Of a DNA stretch of 64,000 bases, positions 1 through 7,932 are shown one piece after another. The position numbers and the translations under genes are program-made. The notes beneath the pieces are model-generated. The model was not told the origin of the DNA. It made no database searches and was given only the letters and a program-made list of their open reading frames with translations. This stretch comes from Rhizobium laguerreae (GTDB lineage Bacteria > Pseudomonadota > Alphaproteobacteria > Rhizobiales > Rhizobiaceae). Within the stretch, counting starts at the first letter, position 1, and each line of letters begins with the position of its first letter. Location: NCBI RefSeq assembly GCF_002008165.1, contig NZ_MRDM01000002.1, positions 124,001-188,000 on the forward strand. The letters run 5' to 3'.

Positions 1-28
1 AAATACGGTTCCAAGGTCGAGCCCGACC

Positions 29-1844
29 GTGGCGTTGTCGCGAGCGAAGTTTCAACTGCTGGAAGATATCAATGGCAAGACGCGCGGACTCCAAACGGCG
101 GTTGACCAGTTTTCCGACTGGCGCTCGCGTCTGAACAACCTCTATTGGATCACCGACAAATCGGGCAGACGCGTCAGGTTCGAGATGAACTGGACGCAGA
201 TGACCTTTTTCGAAGAGATGCATTACCTCAACGTGCTGCTCAAGGCCCGCCAGCTGGGTCTGACGACCTTCATTCAGATCTTCATGCTCGATGCCTGTGT
301 CTTCAACAGGGATATCCGCGCCGGCACGATCGCCGCTGGGCGACGTGCAGACGATCTTCAGGGACAAGATCAAGTACCCTTATGACAATCTGCCCGACGG
401 TATCCGCAACGCCGTGCCTGTCGTCAGGGCCAACCAGACCGAACTGCTGCTTGGCAACAATTCGAGCATCCGTGTCGGAACATCGCTGCGCTCGGGTACG
501 CTGCAATATCTGCACATCTCCGAATATGGGAAGCTTTGCGCGAAGTATCCGCAGAAGGCGAGGGAAGTCCGCACCGGCGCTTTGAATACGGTGCAGGCCG
601 GCCAGCTGGTCTTCGTCGAAAGCACGAGGGAAGGGCAGGAAGGGCATTTCTACACGCTCTGCGAAGATGGCCAGGTCAAGCAGCGCCAGGCGGCGAAACT
701 GACCGAACTGGACTTCAAGTTCCATTTCTTCCCCTGGTGGAAGGAGCCGCAGTATGCGATCGCGCCTGAAGGCGTCATCGTCACCGACGCTTTCGCAAAG
801 TATTTCCGCAACCTGGCCGACCAGGGCATCGCGCTAACGGACCGGCAGAAGGCCTGGTATGTCAAGAAGGCCGAAACCCAGCTCGGCGACATGAAGCGCG
901 AATATCCCTCGACACCGGCAGAAGCTTTCGAGGCGAGCGTCGAGGGGGCCTATTACGCCGACCAGATGGCGGTGGCCGATGCCGAAGAGCGGATCGGGGT
1001 CTTCCCGCATGTCGAAGGTTATCCCGTCCACACCATTTCCGACATCGGCATGGATGACACCAACAGCGTCTGGCTGTTTCAGGTGCTGCCCGGCCGTGTG
1101 CGGATGATCGGCTATTTCGAGCATACCGGCACCGGCATGGACGGCATGCTCGACGAGCTGGAGCGGCGCGGCGCCGAGCACGGCTATGTCTACGGCGTCC
1201 ACAACATGCCGCACGATATCAAGGTTCGGGAATGGACGCGCGGCGGCATGACCCGCATCGAAGTGATGCTGAGAGAAGTCAAGGCCCGCGGCCTCGGCAC
1301 CGTCCGCAAGATCGAGCGCGCCTATGTCCACGACCGGATCAACGGCACTAGGCGCATTCTGGCAAAGATCGAGTTCGACCAGGCCGGCTGCATCCAGGGC
1401 ATCAAGTGCCTCAGGAACTACCGCAAGGACTGGGACGAGGATTTGAGCGTCTTCCGCGACGCGCCGCTGCACAATTGGGCTTCGCACGGTGCGGACGCTT
1501 TCGGCGGCCTCGCCATCATCTTCACCGGCTTGGCGCCCGAACCGCTGAAGCCGCATCCGGTTTTGCGAATTATGTTTCTAATCGAAAAAATCCCGAGGCT
1601 AGCTGCGCCGCTGGGTATGGATACACTAGGGGAGCATTTCGATGTTGACGTCATCGGCGCGGGCGAAGCGACGTGGGCGCTAGTTCTAGGCCGTCCCTCC
1701 TTTGGTGTCGAAGAGATCACAACTCTAATGGAAGAGCATATTGATCACGGGCCTGCCATATTGAAACAGTGGATAGAGCTAAGGGCCAGGCTAACGCCAT
1801 TCAACCGGGGCACTACTGATCTAACTCGTTTCCTCGACGAATGA
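29..1844 (+). pseudogene. Phage terminase large subunit, frameshifted, with foreign C-terminal tail
   Basis: This is the ATPase-nuclease that packages DNA in tailed phages, here broken. The first part (from a GTG at 29) reads through KARQLGLTT, a terminase-type Walker A variant, then loses frame near 330-340. Reading resumes in the next frame with LGDVQTIFRDK, the Walker B-like ISEYGK and an acidic DIGMDD consistent with the nuclease domain. A few bases appear to have been deleted at the junction. After about 1556 (…PLKPHPV) the protein continues into roughly 95 residues that do not look like terminase and use different codons (several CTA), so the end seems to be a fusion. Bases 1-105 are also open in frame 1 (ending PNGG-stop). 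That is either the tail of an upstream gene or more of this one. High confidence in the family and in the lesion. Confidence 0.85.
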
Positions 1845-1878
1845 CCCACCGCCCAATCTTCTAATGATGAGATTTAAC

Positions 1879-1900
1879 CCGCGTCTCGGGCGCGTTTTTC
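1879..1900 (+). terminator. Possible short GC hairpin with T run
   Basis: CCGCG/CGGGCGCG-type pairing is followed by TTTTT between the broken terminase and the next phage gene. The stem is short and the pairing is ambiguous, so this is a weak call. Confidence 0.3.
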
Positions 1901-1920
1901 TCTGAAGGACAGGGCGCCCG

Positions 1921-2597
1921 ATGAAGCCGGACGCCATCGACGTCATCGTTCGCGAAATCGCAGACAACGAAAATGGCACCTATACCCTGACGGTCACCGG
2001 GTCGAACAGTTTTGCCGATAATTTCGCCGGATCGGCTACATCGCCGCGACCGGCACGATTACCGCCAACGACCTCTATCTCAGGGCCTCCTACCAGAGCT
2101 TCTCGGCCAACAACACCTGGCCGGCGGACGGCACGGATGCCTCGGGCAAATGGCGGCTGCGCGCCGATATCCTGGCGAAGATCTCGGCCTGCTGCGACGA
2201 CGCGATCGATACCTATGCGGCCTGGGTTTCCGGTGAAAGGGACGGCGTCTGGCCCGGCATACTGGAGCTACCGAGCACGGCGGTGACCGTGCAGTCGGGC
2301 ACGGATGGCGTCGCGACCTACACGACGATCGAGGTTGCGGATGCCAGCATCTTTGGGCCGGAGCAGGAGATCAGCACCTATACCGGGCCGGATGGCCTTG
2401 CCCGCCTGTCGACCACATCGATCGGCAGCATCTCCGGCAATACGATCACCATCTCGATCCCGCGCTCCACGGTGCTGCCGGTCGGCTCTATCGTCCGCCC
2501 GAGCGTCACGCCGGATGGCGTCCACCCCTACGGCGCAGTGATCGACCGTGTCGTGGGCGGCATTCCCCAATCCGAGAAGGTGAAATTCAATCCATAG
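1921..2597 (+). pseudogene. Phage-type protein of unknown function, frameshifted
   Basis: The reading starts MKPDAIDVIVREIADNENGTYTLTV in frame 1 and is lost near 2020-2028. From there frame 3 is open to 2597, and its protein (RIGYIAATGTITANDLYLRA…, ending SEKVKFNP) continues naturally from the first part. One missing T in the AATTTCGCC stretch would restore a single protein of about 225 residues. The composition (Thr/Ser/Gly-rich, beta-like) resembles phage structural or decoration proteins, but I do not recognise a family. It lies directly after the terminase remnant, consistent with one decaying prophage. Confidence 0.6.
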
Positions 2598-2627
2598 GCA
2601 GAGCGAACGAAGAGGCCTTCGACGTCG

Positions 2628-2765
2628 TCACTTCGGCTCCGGCTGCTGGATGACCGGCGGCGGCGTTTCGCTCTTGCCGCTGCCTTGAATGAACGGCTTG
2701 ATCACCGGGATGCTCAGGATCGACGCGACCATGACCCCGATGATGATCATCAATAACATTCTCAT
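2628..2765 (-). CDS. Small single-pass membrane protein, 45 aa
   Basis: A short reading frame starts at ATG 2765, preceded by a GAGG ribosome site. It has a hydrophobic N-terminal segment (MRMLLMIIIGVMVASILSIP) followed by a polar Pro/Gln-rich tail ending QQPEPK. The size and layout suggest one inner-membrane helix with a short soluble tail. It points away from the coiled-coil gene at 2886. Function is unknown. The frame could be fortuitous, but start site, hydrophobic block and tail fit a real gene. Confidence 0.5.
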   Translation of the reverse strand: MRMLLMIIIGVMVASILSIPVIKPFIQGSGKSETPPPVIQQPEPK

Positions 2766-2885
2766 GGGCGCCTCGCTTCAGATCGATTGAGCTGTCTTGC
2801 GGCATGCATACGCCTCTTCGGGAATCCGAAGGTTCAACATCCCTAGGCTGAAAACGTTCCATCCCACAACAGAGCACCAATAGAG

Positions 2886-3314
2886 ATGACATCCAATGAC
2901 GATATCCTGCGCGCCCTCGGGCGCGTCGAGGGCAGGCTGACCGGCATCGAGGAAAACGTGGCACTTCTGCGCAACGAGGTCGGTGAAGAAAAGGCCAATG
3001 CCCACGACTTCAGCGCCGTAATCCACAAGCGTCTCGACGAACAGGCCAGGCAGATCAACTATCTCGATACCAGGGTGGCGATCAGCGGCGGTGCGGATGA
3101 GCATATCCGCGAGGAGATCAAGAGCCTCAAGGAGACCGTCGAGAAGAACCAGGAGGCGGTGGGGCCGGCGCTTGAGGAGTGGAAACGGATGAAGACGATC
3201 GGCTACGGGATATCGGGGTTGATTGCGTTCGCCGGGCTGACGATCGGGGGCATCATTGCCTATGCGAGCGATGGCGCGGTGGCGGCGCTTCGGCATTGGT
3301 TGAAGATCAATTGA
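2886..3314 (+). CDS. Coiled-coil protein with C-terminal membrane helix (DUF1515-like)
   Basis: A 142-residue protein. Residues about 1-95 are charged and heptad-like (RVEGRLTGIEENVALLRNEV, then the REEIKSLKETVEKN region), predicting a coiled coil. Residues about 105-125 (IGYGISGLIAFAGLTIGGII) form one membrane helix with a short C-terminal tail. The layout matches a rhizobial family of unknown function (DUF1515 as I recall it) and phage-associated small membrane proteins. It follows the terminase remnant, so it may be prophage cargo. Role unknown. Confidence 0.7.
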   Translation: MTSNDDILRALGRVEGRLTGIEENVALLRNEVGEEKANAHDFSAVIHKRLDEQARQINYLDTRVAISGGADEHIREEIKSLKETVEKNQEAVGPALEEWKRMKTIGYGISGLIAFAGLTIGGIIAYASDGAVAALRHWLKIN

Positions 3315-3382
3315 ACTCGGTATTGCCGGTGAACGTCCTGGTGCAACAGCAGTGGCGGGCCTGCCAATCAGCGGTGAACTCC

Positions 3383-3862
3383 TCAGAGCATATTCCCAAG
3401 CCGATTCCCGTTTAGGCTGGCAGGATGAACCACCTGCGGTTCCGGTCCCTCGATCAGCCGCTCGTACTCCTGCTCCGGCACGCCGTAGCAGCCGCCTGCA
3501 ATCTCGATCAGCTTGTTGCGATCCGTAATGCGGACGTTGCCGCGTGTCGATTTAATGGCGTGCATGCCTTCGAGAATGTGCAGTTCATCGGTGACGCCCG
3601 CCCGCCTGACGCCCAGCATCAGCGCCAGGAATTCGTGGGTCAGTGGCAGATCATTGCCGTCTATGCGGTCGTGACACATGAGCAGCCAGCGGGCCAGCCG
3701 CTGATGCATGTTGAACTTTGCCGCAGCCAGCGCGCTGTGGGCAAGCTGCAGCTCGCAGGTATGCACATAACGCAGCAGCAATTGCCGCACGCAGGGGTGC
3801 TCGAGGACGTCAGGCGTCTGCGCCGGAGGCGCCAAAGCACGCTCGATCGTTCGGATTCGCAT
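3383..3862 (-). pseudogene. Crp/Fnr-type regulator lacking its sensor domain
   Basis: The protein carries the C-terminal half of a rhizobial Crp/Fnr-like regulator: a dimer helix region (VRQLLLRYVHTCELQLAHSALAAA), the conserved RLARWLLMCHDRI stretch and a winged-helix segment (LTHEFLALMLGVRRAGVT, ILEGMHAIKSTRGN). Full-length relatives are about 230-250 residues. Here only about 159 remain, and the cyclic-nucleotide-binding-like beta barrel is missing. The first ~20 residues are unlike the family. The upstream side runs into unrelated sequence before the next gene at 3933. It is most likely a truncated remnant, though a free DNA-binding domain could still be made. Confidence 0.75.
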
Positions 3863-3932
3863 CCTCGCGCTTCAGCTCTTCATTTGGATTACGTCGGTCG
3901 CAAAAGGGGCGCACATCTTCGCGCGACATGCA

Positions 3933-4169
3933 TTAGTCCAAGTGAATAGCCGACCGGAAGGGGACTGTCGCAACCAACGCGCCGTCTTCCGTCATGATCT
4001 CGAAGGCGCCGCCGTTCGCCGGATCGCCGGTACGGATCCTCTCCGCCACGATTTCGCGGGCGGCAGCGGTTGCTTCCTCGCATGCAAGCTCAGGTGAGGC
4101 CAGGTCAATGCCTTCCGGATCTTCCTCGAAGACATCGTTCCGGCGGACATGGAAAAAATACTTTGGCAT
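3933..4169 (-). CDS. Small stress-type protein, DUF6894-like
   Basis: A 78-residue protein starting MPKYFFHVRRNDVFEEDPEG, the pattern of the DUF6894 family common in rhizobia (aromatic PKYFFHV start, a D/E-rich turn, then an alanine-rich helix EEATAAAREIVAE). ATG 4169 is set by a GGAGG site just upstream. The frame stays open further upstream, but no family-like sequence lies there. An EcfG-type promoter (GGAAC, 16 bases, GGTT) lies about 30-50 bases upstream of the start, so general-stress control is likely. Function unknown. Confidence 0.8.
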   Translation of the reverse strand: MPKYFFHVRRNDVFEEDPEGIDLASPELACEEATAAAREIVAERIRTGDPANGGAFEIMTEDGALVATVPFRSAIHLD

Positions 4170-4197
4170 GATTTCCTCCGTCAAAGAGATTCCCCCA

Positions 4198-4222
4198 AAC
4201 CGCGCGCAAGGCCAGTTGTTCC
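4198..4222 (-). promoter_or_regulatory. EcfG-type (general stress sigma) promoter
   Basis: Read on the minus strand this is GGAAC, 16 bases, GGTT. It fits the alphaproteobacterial EcfG consensus GGAAC-N16/17-CGTT except for the first base of the -10. It faces the DUF6894-like gene that starts at 4169. The same spacing and both boxes recur at 62104-62128. Confidence 0.6.
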
Positions 4223-4264
4223 CCCGATCTTCGATTGAACTCCATGCCAAAGTGCCGAGTGCAG

Positions 4265-4288
4265 AAAAAAGCCCCACCGAGGCGGGGC
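4265..4288 (-). terminator. Rho-independent terminator, minus strand
   Basis: On the minus strand the sequence is GCCCCGCC, a short loop, GGTGGGGC, then six T residues. This is a strong intrinsic terminator with no protein gene immediately upstream on that strand, which is why a small RNA ending here is suspected. Confidence 0.7.
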
Positions 4289-4540
4289 GAGTTGGGGTTC
4301 TTGGGAGGAATGGTGGGCCGCACGGAGGTATCGAAGTGCATGGTTGTGAAACCTGCCCTCCACACGACCCGGCGCCCCTTACGCTTGCGGGATGCTCTTG
4401 TTCCCTGGCCGATGGAATATTCTCATCAATCGTTGCGCTGAGCGCGGGTTCCCCATCGTCGAAAGGAGTATTCTTTCCTCCATCCTTGCCGCGCGGCAAA
4501 CCTGATAGTGGGTTAATTTCGGAACATGTCACCGCTAAAT
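4289..4540 (-). ncRNA. Candidate small RNA ending at the 4265 terminator
   Basis: The terminator at 4265-4288 needs a transcript from higher coordinates, and no credible reading frame is there. The minus strand carries two CCTCC motifs (complements of 4303-4309 and 4324-4328) close to the terminator, the kind of anti-ribosome-site sequence seen in several rhizobial trans-acting small RNAs. The 5' end is unknown; 4540 is only the upper limit set by the divergent gene region. Tentative. Confidence 0.3.
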
Positions 4541-4602
4541 TTTAGGGCTCGCTAATGAACAAATCGGCGGCATTCAGGTTCTCCTTTCGAAAGGAGATCG
4601 AC

Positions 4603-4788
4603 ATGAAGAGCATGAACAGTCGCCAGGTTCGCATTCCCGGTCCGCGAGAGCACGATGTTGCGGAGCACTGCCGCAAGTTCGGCATCGGCCCGGCGGAGGA
4701 GAAGAAGCTGAAGAAACTGCTCGGATCCAAGGCGCCGCTGCATGAGATCCAGGCCAATGCGCCGCCGCGCCAGCCAAGGTGGCGTTAG
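4603..4788 (+). CDS. Small basic protein of unknown function, 61 aa
   Basis: Starts MKSMNSRQVRIPGPREHDV at ATG 4603, chosen because AAGGAG lies 7 bases upstream. The frame extends further upstream without a ribosome site. The middle, HDVAEHCRKFGIGPAEEKKLKKLLG, resembles the short helical repeat of DUF3606-type proteins found in stress islands of rhizobia, but the match is faint. The end is basic and Pro-rich (PPRQPRWR). It belongs to the small-protein island that runs to about 9650. Role unknown. Confidence 0.6.
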   Translation: MKSMNSRQVRIPGPREHDVAEHCRKFGIGPAEEKKLKKLLGSKAPLHEIQANAPPRQPRWR

Positions 4789-4836
4789 TCGGGAGACGTT
4801 CGAAGCGGTTTCCTCGGGAATTGCATAATCCAAAAG

Positions 4837-4875
4837 ATGAGAGCGATTCAGTCATGAAAGCTGAATCGCTCTCAT
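4837..4875. repeat. 15-bp perfect inverted repeat (hairpin)
   Basis: Arms ATGAGAGCGATTCAG at 4837-4851 and its exact complement at 4861-4875 flank a 9-base loop. It lies 50 bases after the small gene ending at 4788 and has no T run. It could act as an mRNA-stabilising hairpin, a protein-binding palindrome or part of a dispersed repeat. Confidence 0.7.
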
Positions 4876-5069
4876 TCGTGAAGAGGTCGCGAAAAGCGGC
4901 GCATAGGAGCGTTTCACGCCGCATTACGGCATTGATTCAAAGATTGAGCGAGGCGATGAAGCGTCGGCAAGGCGTAAGAAATGGCCCTTATTGCCTGGAT
5001 TTCTGAATATCGATGGAGTTTAAGATGTGGGCCAACTGCTCGGCTGGCTCCGCTTCGATCCGCTGAAAG

Positions 5070-5089
5070 CCCCGCTCCGGCGGGGTTTT
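5070..5089 (+). terminator. Intrinsic terminator, plus strand
   Basis: CCCCGC (5070-5075), loop TCCG, GCGGGG (5080-5085), then TTTT. It closes whatever plus-strand transcript runs through 4603-5066. No protein gene of normal size stands directly before it. Confidence 0.65.
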
Positions 5090-5425
5090 CGCGGCGTTCC
5101 GATCTGGCTGTCGATCTTCACAAGCCGATCGGCGTGACGGCCGCAGTCGTGCCGGGCAGGCGTCAATGAGCCCTAGGCGGGTTTTTCGGAATCGCGGTGC
5201 TGTCGCACTGCCTGGAACTTCAGGCAATATGAGGGGTTTTGCCGGCGGATCGCGCGGCAGGTCTCGTCTCCTGTACCACTGCTACCCCTGCAGTTGCTGC
5301 GCGGTCCACTGTTGCAAACGACTCACGGAAGGCTTACTCGCGGCTCTTGACAGCGGGCGAAGCCACGCTTGTCGTCCGTCACCTGCAACGCTCAAGAAGG
5401 CACTGTTGCGCGCCCGCACAGCCTA

Positions 5426-5626
5426 TCAATGCCGTGGTTGCCGCGACAGCATCAGGATGTAATCGTCTGCGATATCGGCAACCACCATGGCGGCTTCCGC
5501 GGCCGTGTATCCCCTGCCGATGGCGTCGCTGACGATCTTCATCACGGCAGGTTCAAGCGCTTCGCGGCAATCGGACAGGCTTTCGACATGCGGGCATTTT
5601 GGACGAAATTCCAAGACGTTATTCAT
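5426..5626 (-). CDS. Small protein of unknown function, 66 aa
   Basis: Begins MNNVLEFRPKCPHVE and continues with an alanine-rich helical part (GRGYTAAEAAMVVADIADDYILML). The start ATG has a GGAGGG ribosome site immediately upstream (AATGGAGGG). The sequence is soluble, acidic and helical, and of the kind repeatedly seen as conserved hypotheticals in Rhizobium. No motif gives a function. It is part of the small-protein island. Confidence 0.6.
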   Translation of the reverse strand: MNNVLEFRPKCPHVESLSDCREALEPAVMKIVSDAIGRGYTAAEAAMVVADIADDYILMLSRQPRH

Positions 5627-5940
5627 GGCACACCCTCCATTTGATTGAGCTCGAGCCCTGTGAAGGCAAGCCGGCCTCTCCCAGAAAGGCGGGCCACGGT
5701 TCCGGCGAGCTGCTTCAGGAACCAGAAGCGTTATCGTGAAGCTACGATGGCATAGGAGCGGATGTATTCAAGCGCATGCTGATATTAAGGTAAGCCAGTA
5801 GGGTTAATTCGTCCACCGATGTTGCATCGTGGCATCGCCGGCAGAGGGAAAGCCGGCAGTCGCGAATACAATGTCATCCGAACGTTGCAGCGGTATTAGG
5901 ATGACGACATGCATGAGCGCCTGCCAGACCATGTTCTGCC
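5627..5940. other. Intergenic interval, nothing recognised
   Basis: About 310 bases between two convergently unrelated minus-strand small genes. I see no reading frame with a ribosome site, no terminator with a T run and no EcfG promoter. Confidence 0.4.
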
Positions 5941-6123
5941 TCAGGCGCTGATGCGCCGGCCGGCCTTGTCCGCCTCTTTGCGATTGGCGCCGTGTTTTTC
6001 GATGATGTCCCGGGCATCTTCGTTGGAAATACGGTGTTTCTTCGCGAAATAGATGACGTCGTAGGGTCCGTCAGCCACGGCCGCTTTGGCGGGCTGGACC
6101 TTTTTGCTTGTATCATTGGTCAT
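5941..6123 (-). CDS. DUF3606-like small protein, 60 aa
   Basis: The core YDVIYFAKKHRISNEDARDIIEKHG followed by NRKEADKAG matches the DUF3606 pattern (Y-x-V-x-Y/W-F-A-K-K-H/F-G/R-I…, two short helices). These proteins are widespread in rhizobial stress regions and have no assigned biochemistry. The start at 6123 is supported by AAAGGAAAA just upstream. It lies in a run of small minus-strand genes, each with its own start region and separated by 100-200 bases. Confidence 0.75.
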   Translation of the reverse strand: MTNDTSKKVQPAKAAVADGPYDVIYFAKKHRISNEDARDIIEKHGANRKEADKAGRRISA

Positions 6124-6294
6124 GATTTTTCCTTTCAGGGCAAAGTTGCGCCGGACATCAGCTGATGTCGCCGCGCGTCAGCTCTGGAACAGGATGATTT
6201 TTGGCCGGGTCGCTTCGAATCGGAATCCTGTTCTCAATTAAAGAGTTAGAGCATGATGTCGTTCGGTCGGCTGAAGAATGGGCTTCGTGCCGTC

Positions 6295-6531
6295 TTATCG
6301 ATGGGCCCGGGCCGTCTTGTGTTTTTCCCAGATCTGCGTTGCCTGCGCTGCCGTGCCGGTCTTGTGGAATCGCAGCAGGTGCAGTCCTTCGTTCCGTCGT
6401 TTTTCGTTAAAGGCGCTGTTTTCGTAGTCGGTGCCTTCGACAATGCTCTCACTTTGAAGAACGGCCTTCAACTCCTGCACATAGTGTCCGGTGATGTTGA
6501 AAAGTGCTTCATTCTCAGGTGCGTCTGTCAT
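6295..6531 (-). CDS. Small protein of unknown function, 78 aa
   Basis: MTDAPENEALFNITGHYVQELKAV… is a mixed polar protein ending in a basic tail (KHKTARAHR). AGGGAAAA upstream of ATG 6531 serves as ribosome site. The sequence has no membrane segment or recognised motif. Codon use is less GC-biased than in the metabolic genes elsewhere in the window. Classed as hypothetical. Confidence 0.5.
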   Translation of the reverse strand: MTDAPENEALFNITGHYVQELKAVLQSESIVEGTDYENSAFNEKRRNEGLHLLRFHKTGTAAQATQIWEKHKTARAHR

Positions 6532-6745
6532 CGTTTTCCCTATGAGTGGTCGCGTGGCATTGAACGCAGTGCTGCGGTTCAGCTGGCCACGTTGGTGGAT
6601 GCATCAAGCAATCCGCGCCCCTATGGGAAAGGCTGGTATCGGACAGCGTTTAGCTGGAGGTGTCTGTCTGGAGTTCCATATATCATGCAGCAGCGCACCC
6701 TTGCCAATCAAGGATTAAGGCGCGGCGAGTCTGAACGCTCGCATG

Positions 6746-7201
6746 TTAAACTACTTGCCTCCCCGATACCACCTCAATCGAAATGCCGAAGAATATGGAG
6801 GGAGCAGGGCTGTCTTCGCTTTCCGAGTTTAAGGCAAGCGATCCGGGTTCCCACCAAAACGGTTGCTTCTGCAGGAGAGACCACGCGTGGAGGCGTTCGT
6901 CATGCCGAGCCGGCGTATCGGTCAGCTCATCATAGGTGCCCTGAACAAGCACGCTCTTCCATGTTCGGTTTTCGCCGAATTCCTCAACCTGAACACAGGC
7001 GGGTGAATGGGCCCGCAATAGATCAATCTTCAGCCCCGGCATGGAAAATACGAAAAGCCGGTCTTTGTCAAAAGCATACTGAATGGGAACGATGTAGGGA
7101 TATTTTTCGCCGAGGCATGCCAAGTGGCCACGGGTGTGGCTTGCCAGAAAGGCGAGGCAATCTTGTTCACCCATTTCTCGCAGTTGCATCGCGTTATCCA
7201 A
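6746..7201 (-). CDS. Pyridoxamine 5'-phosphate oxidase-like flavin protein
   Basis: A 151-residue protein of the split-barrel flavin-binding type (PNPOx-like, formerly called nitroimidazole-resistance or FMN-binding proteins). It shows the N-terminal helix EQDCLAFLASHTRGHLACLGEKYPYIVPIQYAF, typical for binding FMN phosphate, then the barrel strands FVFSMPGLKIDLLRAHSPACVQVEEF and WKSVLVQGTYDEL. The chosen start is a TTG at 7201 with GACGGA nearby; an ATG four codons in (7189) is an alternative. Such proteins use FMN or F420 to reduce small molecules or bind heme. The specific substrate cannot be told. Confidence 0.8.
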   Translation of the reverse strand: MDNAMQLREMGEQDCLAFLASHTRGHLACLGEKYPYIVPIQYAFDKDRLFVFSMPGLKIDLLRAHSPACVQVEEFGENRTWKSVLVQGTYDELTDTPARHDERLHAWSLLQKQPFWWEPGSLALNSESEDSPAPSIFFGISIEVVSGRQVV

Positions 7202-7273
7202 TTCCGTCAGCGTTCAGCCCTTTGTTTGATAGGCAGCAGAGTGTCTTAGCTCGCCGCGACAGTCTTGCAGCGC

Positions 7274-7420
7274 CTACCAGAACACATCGTTGAGAATGAT
7301 ATAGACGATAAAGGCCAGACAGATTGCTGGTGTCGATTTCACCAGGAAGTCGATATACCGGAACCTGCCGATATGCTGAGCCAGGCGTTTCCACGAATGG
7401 ATGTTTACCGTGGAAGACAT
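7274..7420 (-). CDS. Small single-pass membrane protein, 48 aa
   Basis: Begins MSSTVNIHSWKRLAQHIGRF at ATG 7420, fixed by a near-perfect AAAGGAGGGC ribosome site, and ends with a hydrophobic helix (TPAICLAFIVYIILNDVFW) running to the last residue. The frame is open further upstream, but only this start has a ribosome site. The topology suggests a basic cytoplasmic N-terminus and one C-terminal inner-membrane anchor. Function unknown. It lies about 70 bases from the flavin-protein gene, same strand. Confidence 0.6.
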   Translation of the reverse strand: MSSTVNIHSWKRLAQHIGRFRYIDFLVKSTPAICLAFIVYIILNDVFW

Positions 7421-7491
7421 GATGCCCTCCTTTGGTTGGGGCCGGGTAACTCTGATTACCCCGGGAAGCAGCACCCGTTCACAAGCTGCCA

Positions 7492-7854
7492 CTACACCAA
7501 ATATGGGCGCCAAACATCTGCGCTACAAGGCGTGGCGGATTGCCGGTCCGGCCGAGAGATCCCGCTGTTGTGTACGATCGCAAAGGGCGGCGCGGAGGTG
7601 CCAGGATTACTGGGCACGTCCATAGAGGATTGCGCTTCTACCTCAACCATCGCTTCGATCAGTTTCAGCCGATCGAGCTTCCGCCGTTGATCGTCGTAGA
7701 GCCTGCTGAGCAGCGCATAGGCCGGCCCGGAGGGTCTGCCTTTGCGCAATAGTTTCCTGATCACCATTTCCTGATCGGCAACGCGATGCGCCGCCTTCAC
7801 GATATGGCGACGCGCCAGCTTCAGGTCCTTGGGGCGGTATCGTGTGGAAACCAT
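7492..7854 (-). CDS. Basic helical protein of unknown function, 120 aa
   Basis: The first two-thirds form an Arg/Lys-rich helical stretch (DLKLARRHIVKAAHRVADQE, then LLSRLYDDQRRKLDRLKLIEAMVEVEAQ) that could be a coiled coil or nucleic-acid-associated. The last third (SNPGTSAPPFAIVHNSG…) looks unstructured. GGGAGAGC precedes the ATG. Not assigned to a family. The C-terminal third may be non-native if the gene was extended by decay. Confidence 0.55.
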   Translation of the reverse strand: MVSTRYRPKDLKLARRHIVKAAHRVADQEMVIRKLLRKGRPSGPAYALLSRLYDDQRRKLDRLKLIEAMVEVEAQSSMDVPSNPGTSAPPFAIVHNSGISRPDRQSATPCSADVWRPYLV

Positions 7855-7932
7855 ATGTTTGCTCTCCCTGTCTCATCCGGCAGTAGCAGGATGGTGGCCA
7901 TTTCAGTTCACCGGCCGCATGCCTTCCAGCGA

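Larger units (their letters stand above)
4170..4602. other. Gene-poor interval holding a stress promoter, a terminator and a candidate small RNA
   Basis: No convincing protein gene lies between the DUF6894-like gene and the gene at 4603. The interval contains the EcfG-type promoter at 4198-4222, a minus-strand terminator at 4265-4288 and about 250 bases upstream of that terminator (4289-4540) that could be a minus-strand small RNA. See the separate entries. Confidence 0.5.
4789..5425. other. Intergenic interval with a hairpin and a plus-strand terminator
   Basis: No gene longer than a few dozen codons can be supported here. The interval holds a 15-bp perfect inverted repeat (4837-4875) and an intrinsic terminator (5070-5089). 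Immediately before the terminator is a 14-codon frame (ATG 5025 to TGA 5066, with a GGAG upstream) that could be a mini-peptide or chance. The remainder to 5425 shows nothing recognisable. Confidence 0.4.

Noticed and set aside
1..3400. Prophage attachment sites or tRNA target
   Set aside because: No tRNA and no matching flanking repeats could be found in the window.
4533..4560. GGAAC upstream of the gene at 4603 as an EcfG promoter
   Set aside because: No CGTT or GGTT at 16-17 bases.
6190..6215. GGAAC near 6190 as an EcfG promoter
   Set aside because: The -10 would read GGGT and no plus-strand gene follows.
6253..7293. 346-codon plus-strand open frame across small minus-strand genes
   Set aside because: It runs against a recognisable flavin protein and a small gene with ribosome sites; its own sequence is low-complexity-like.
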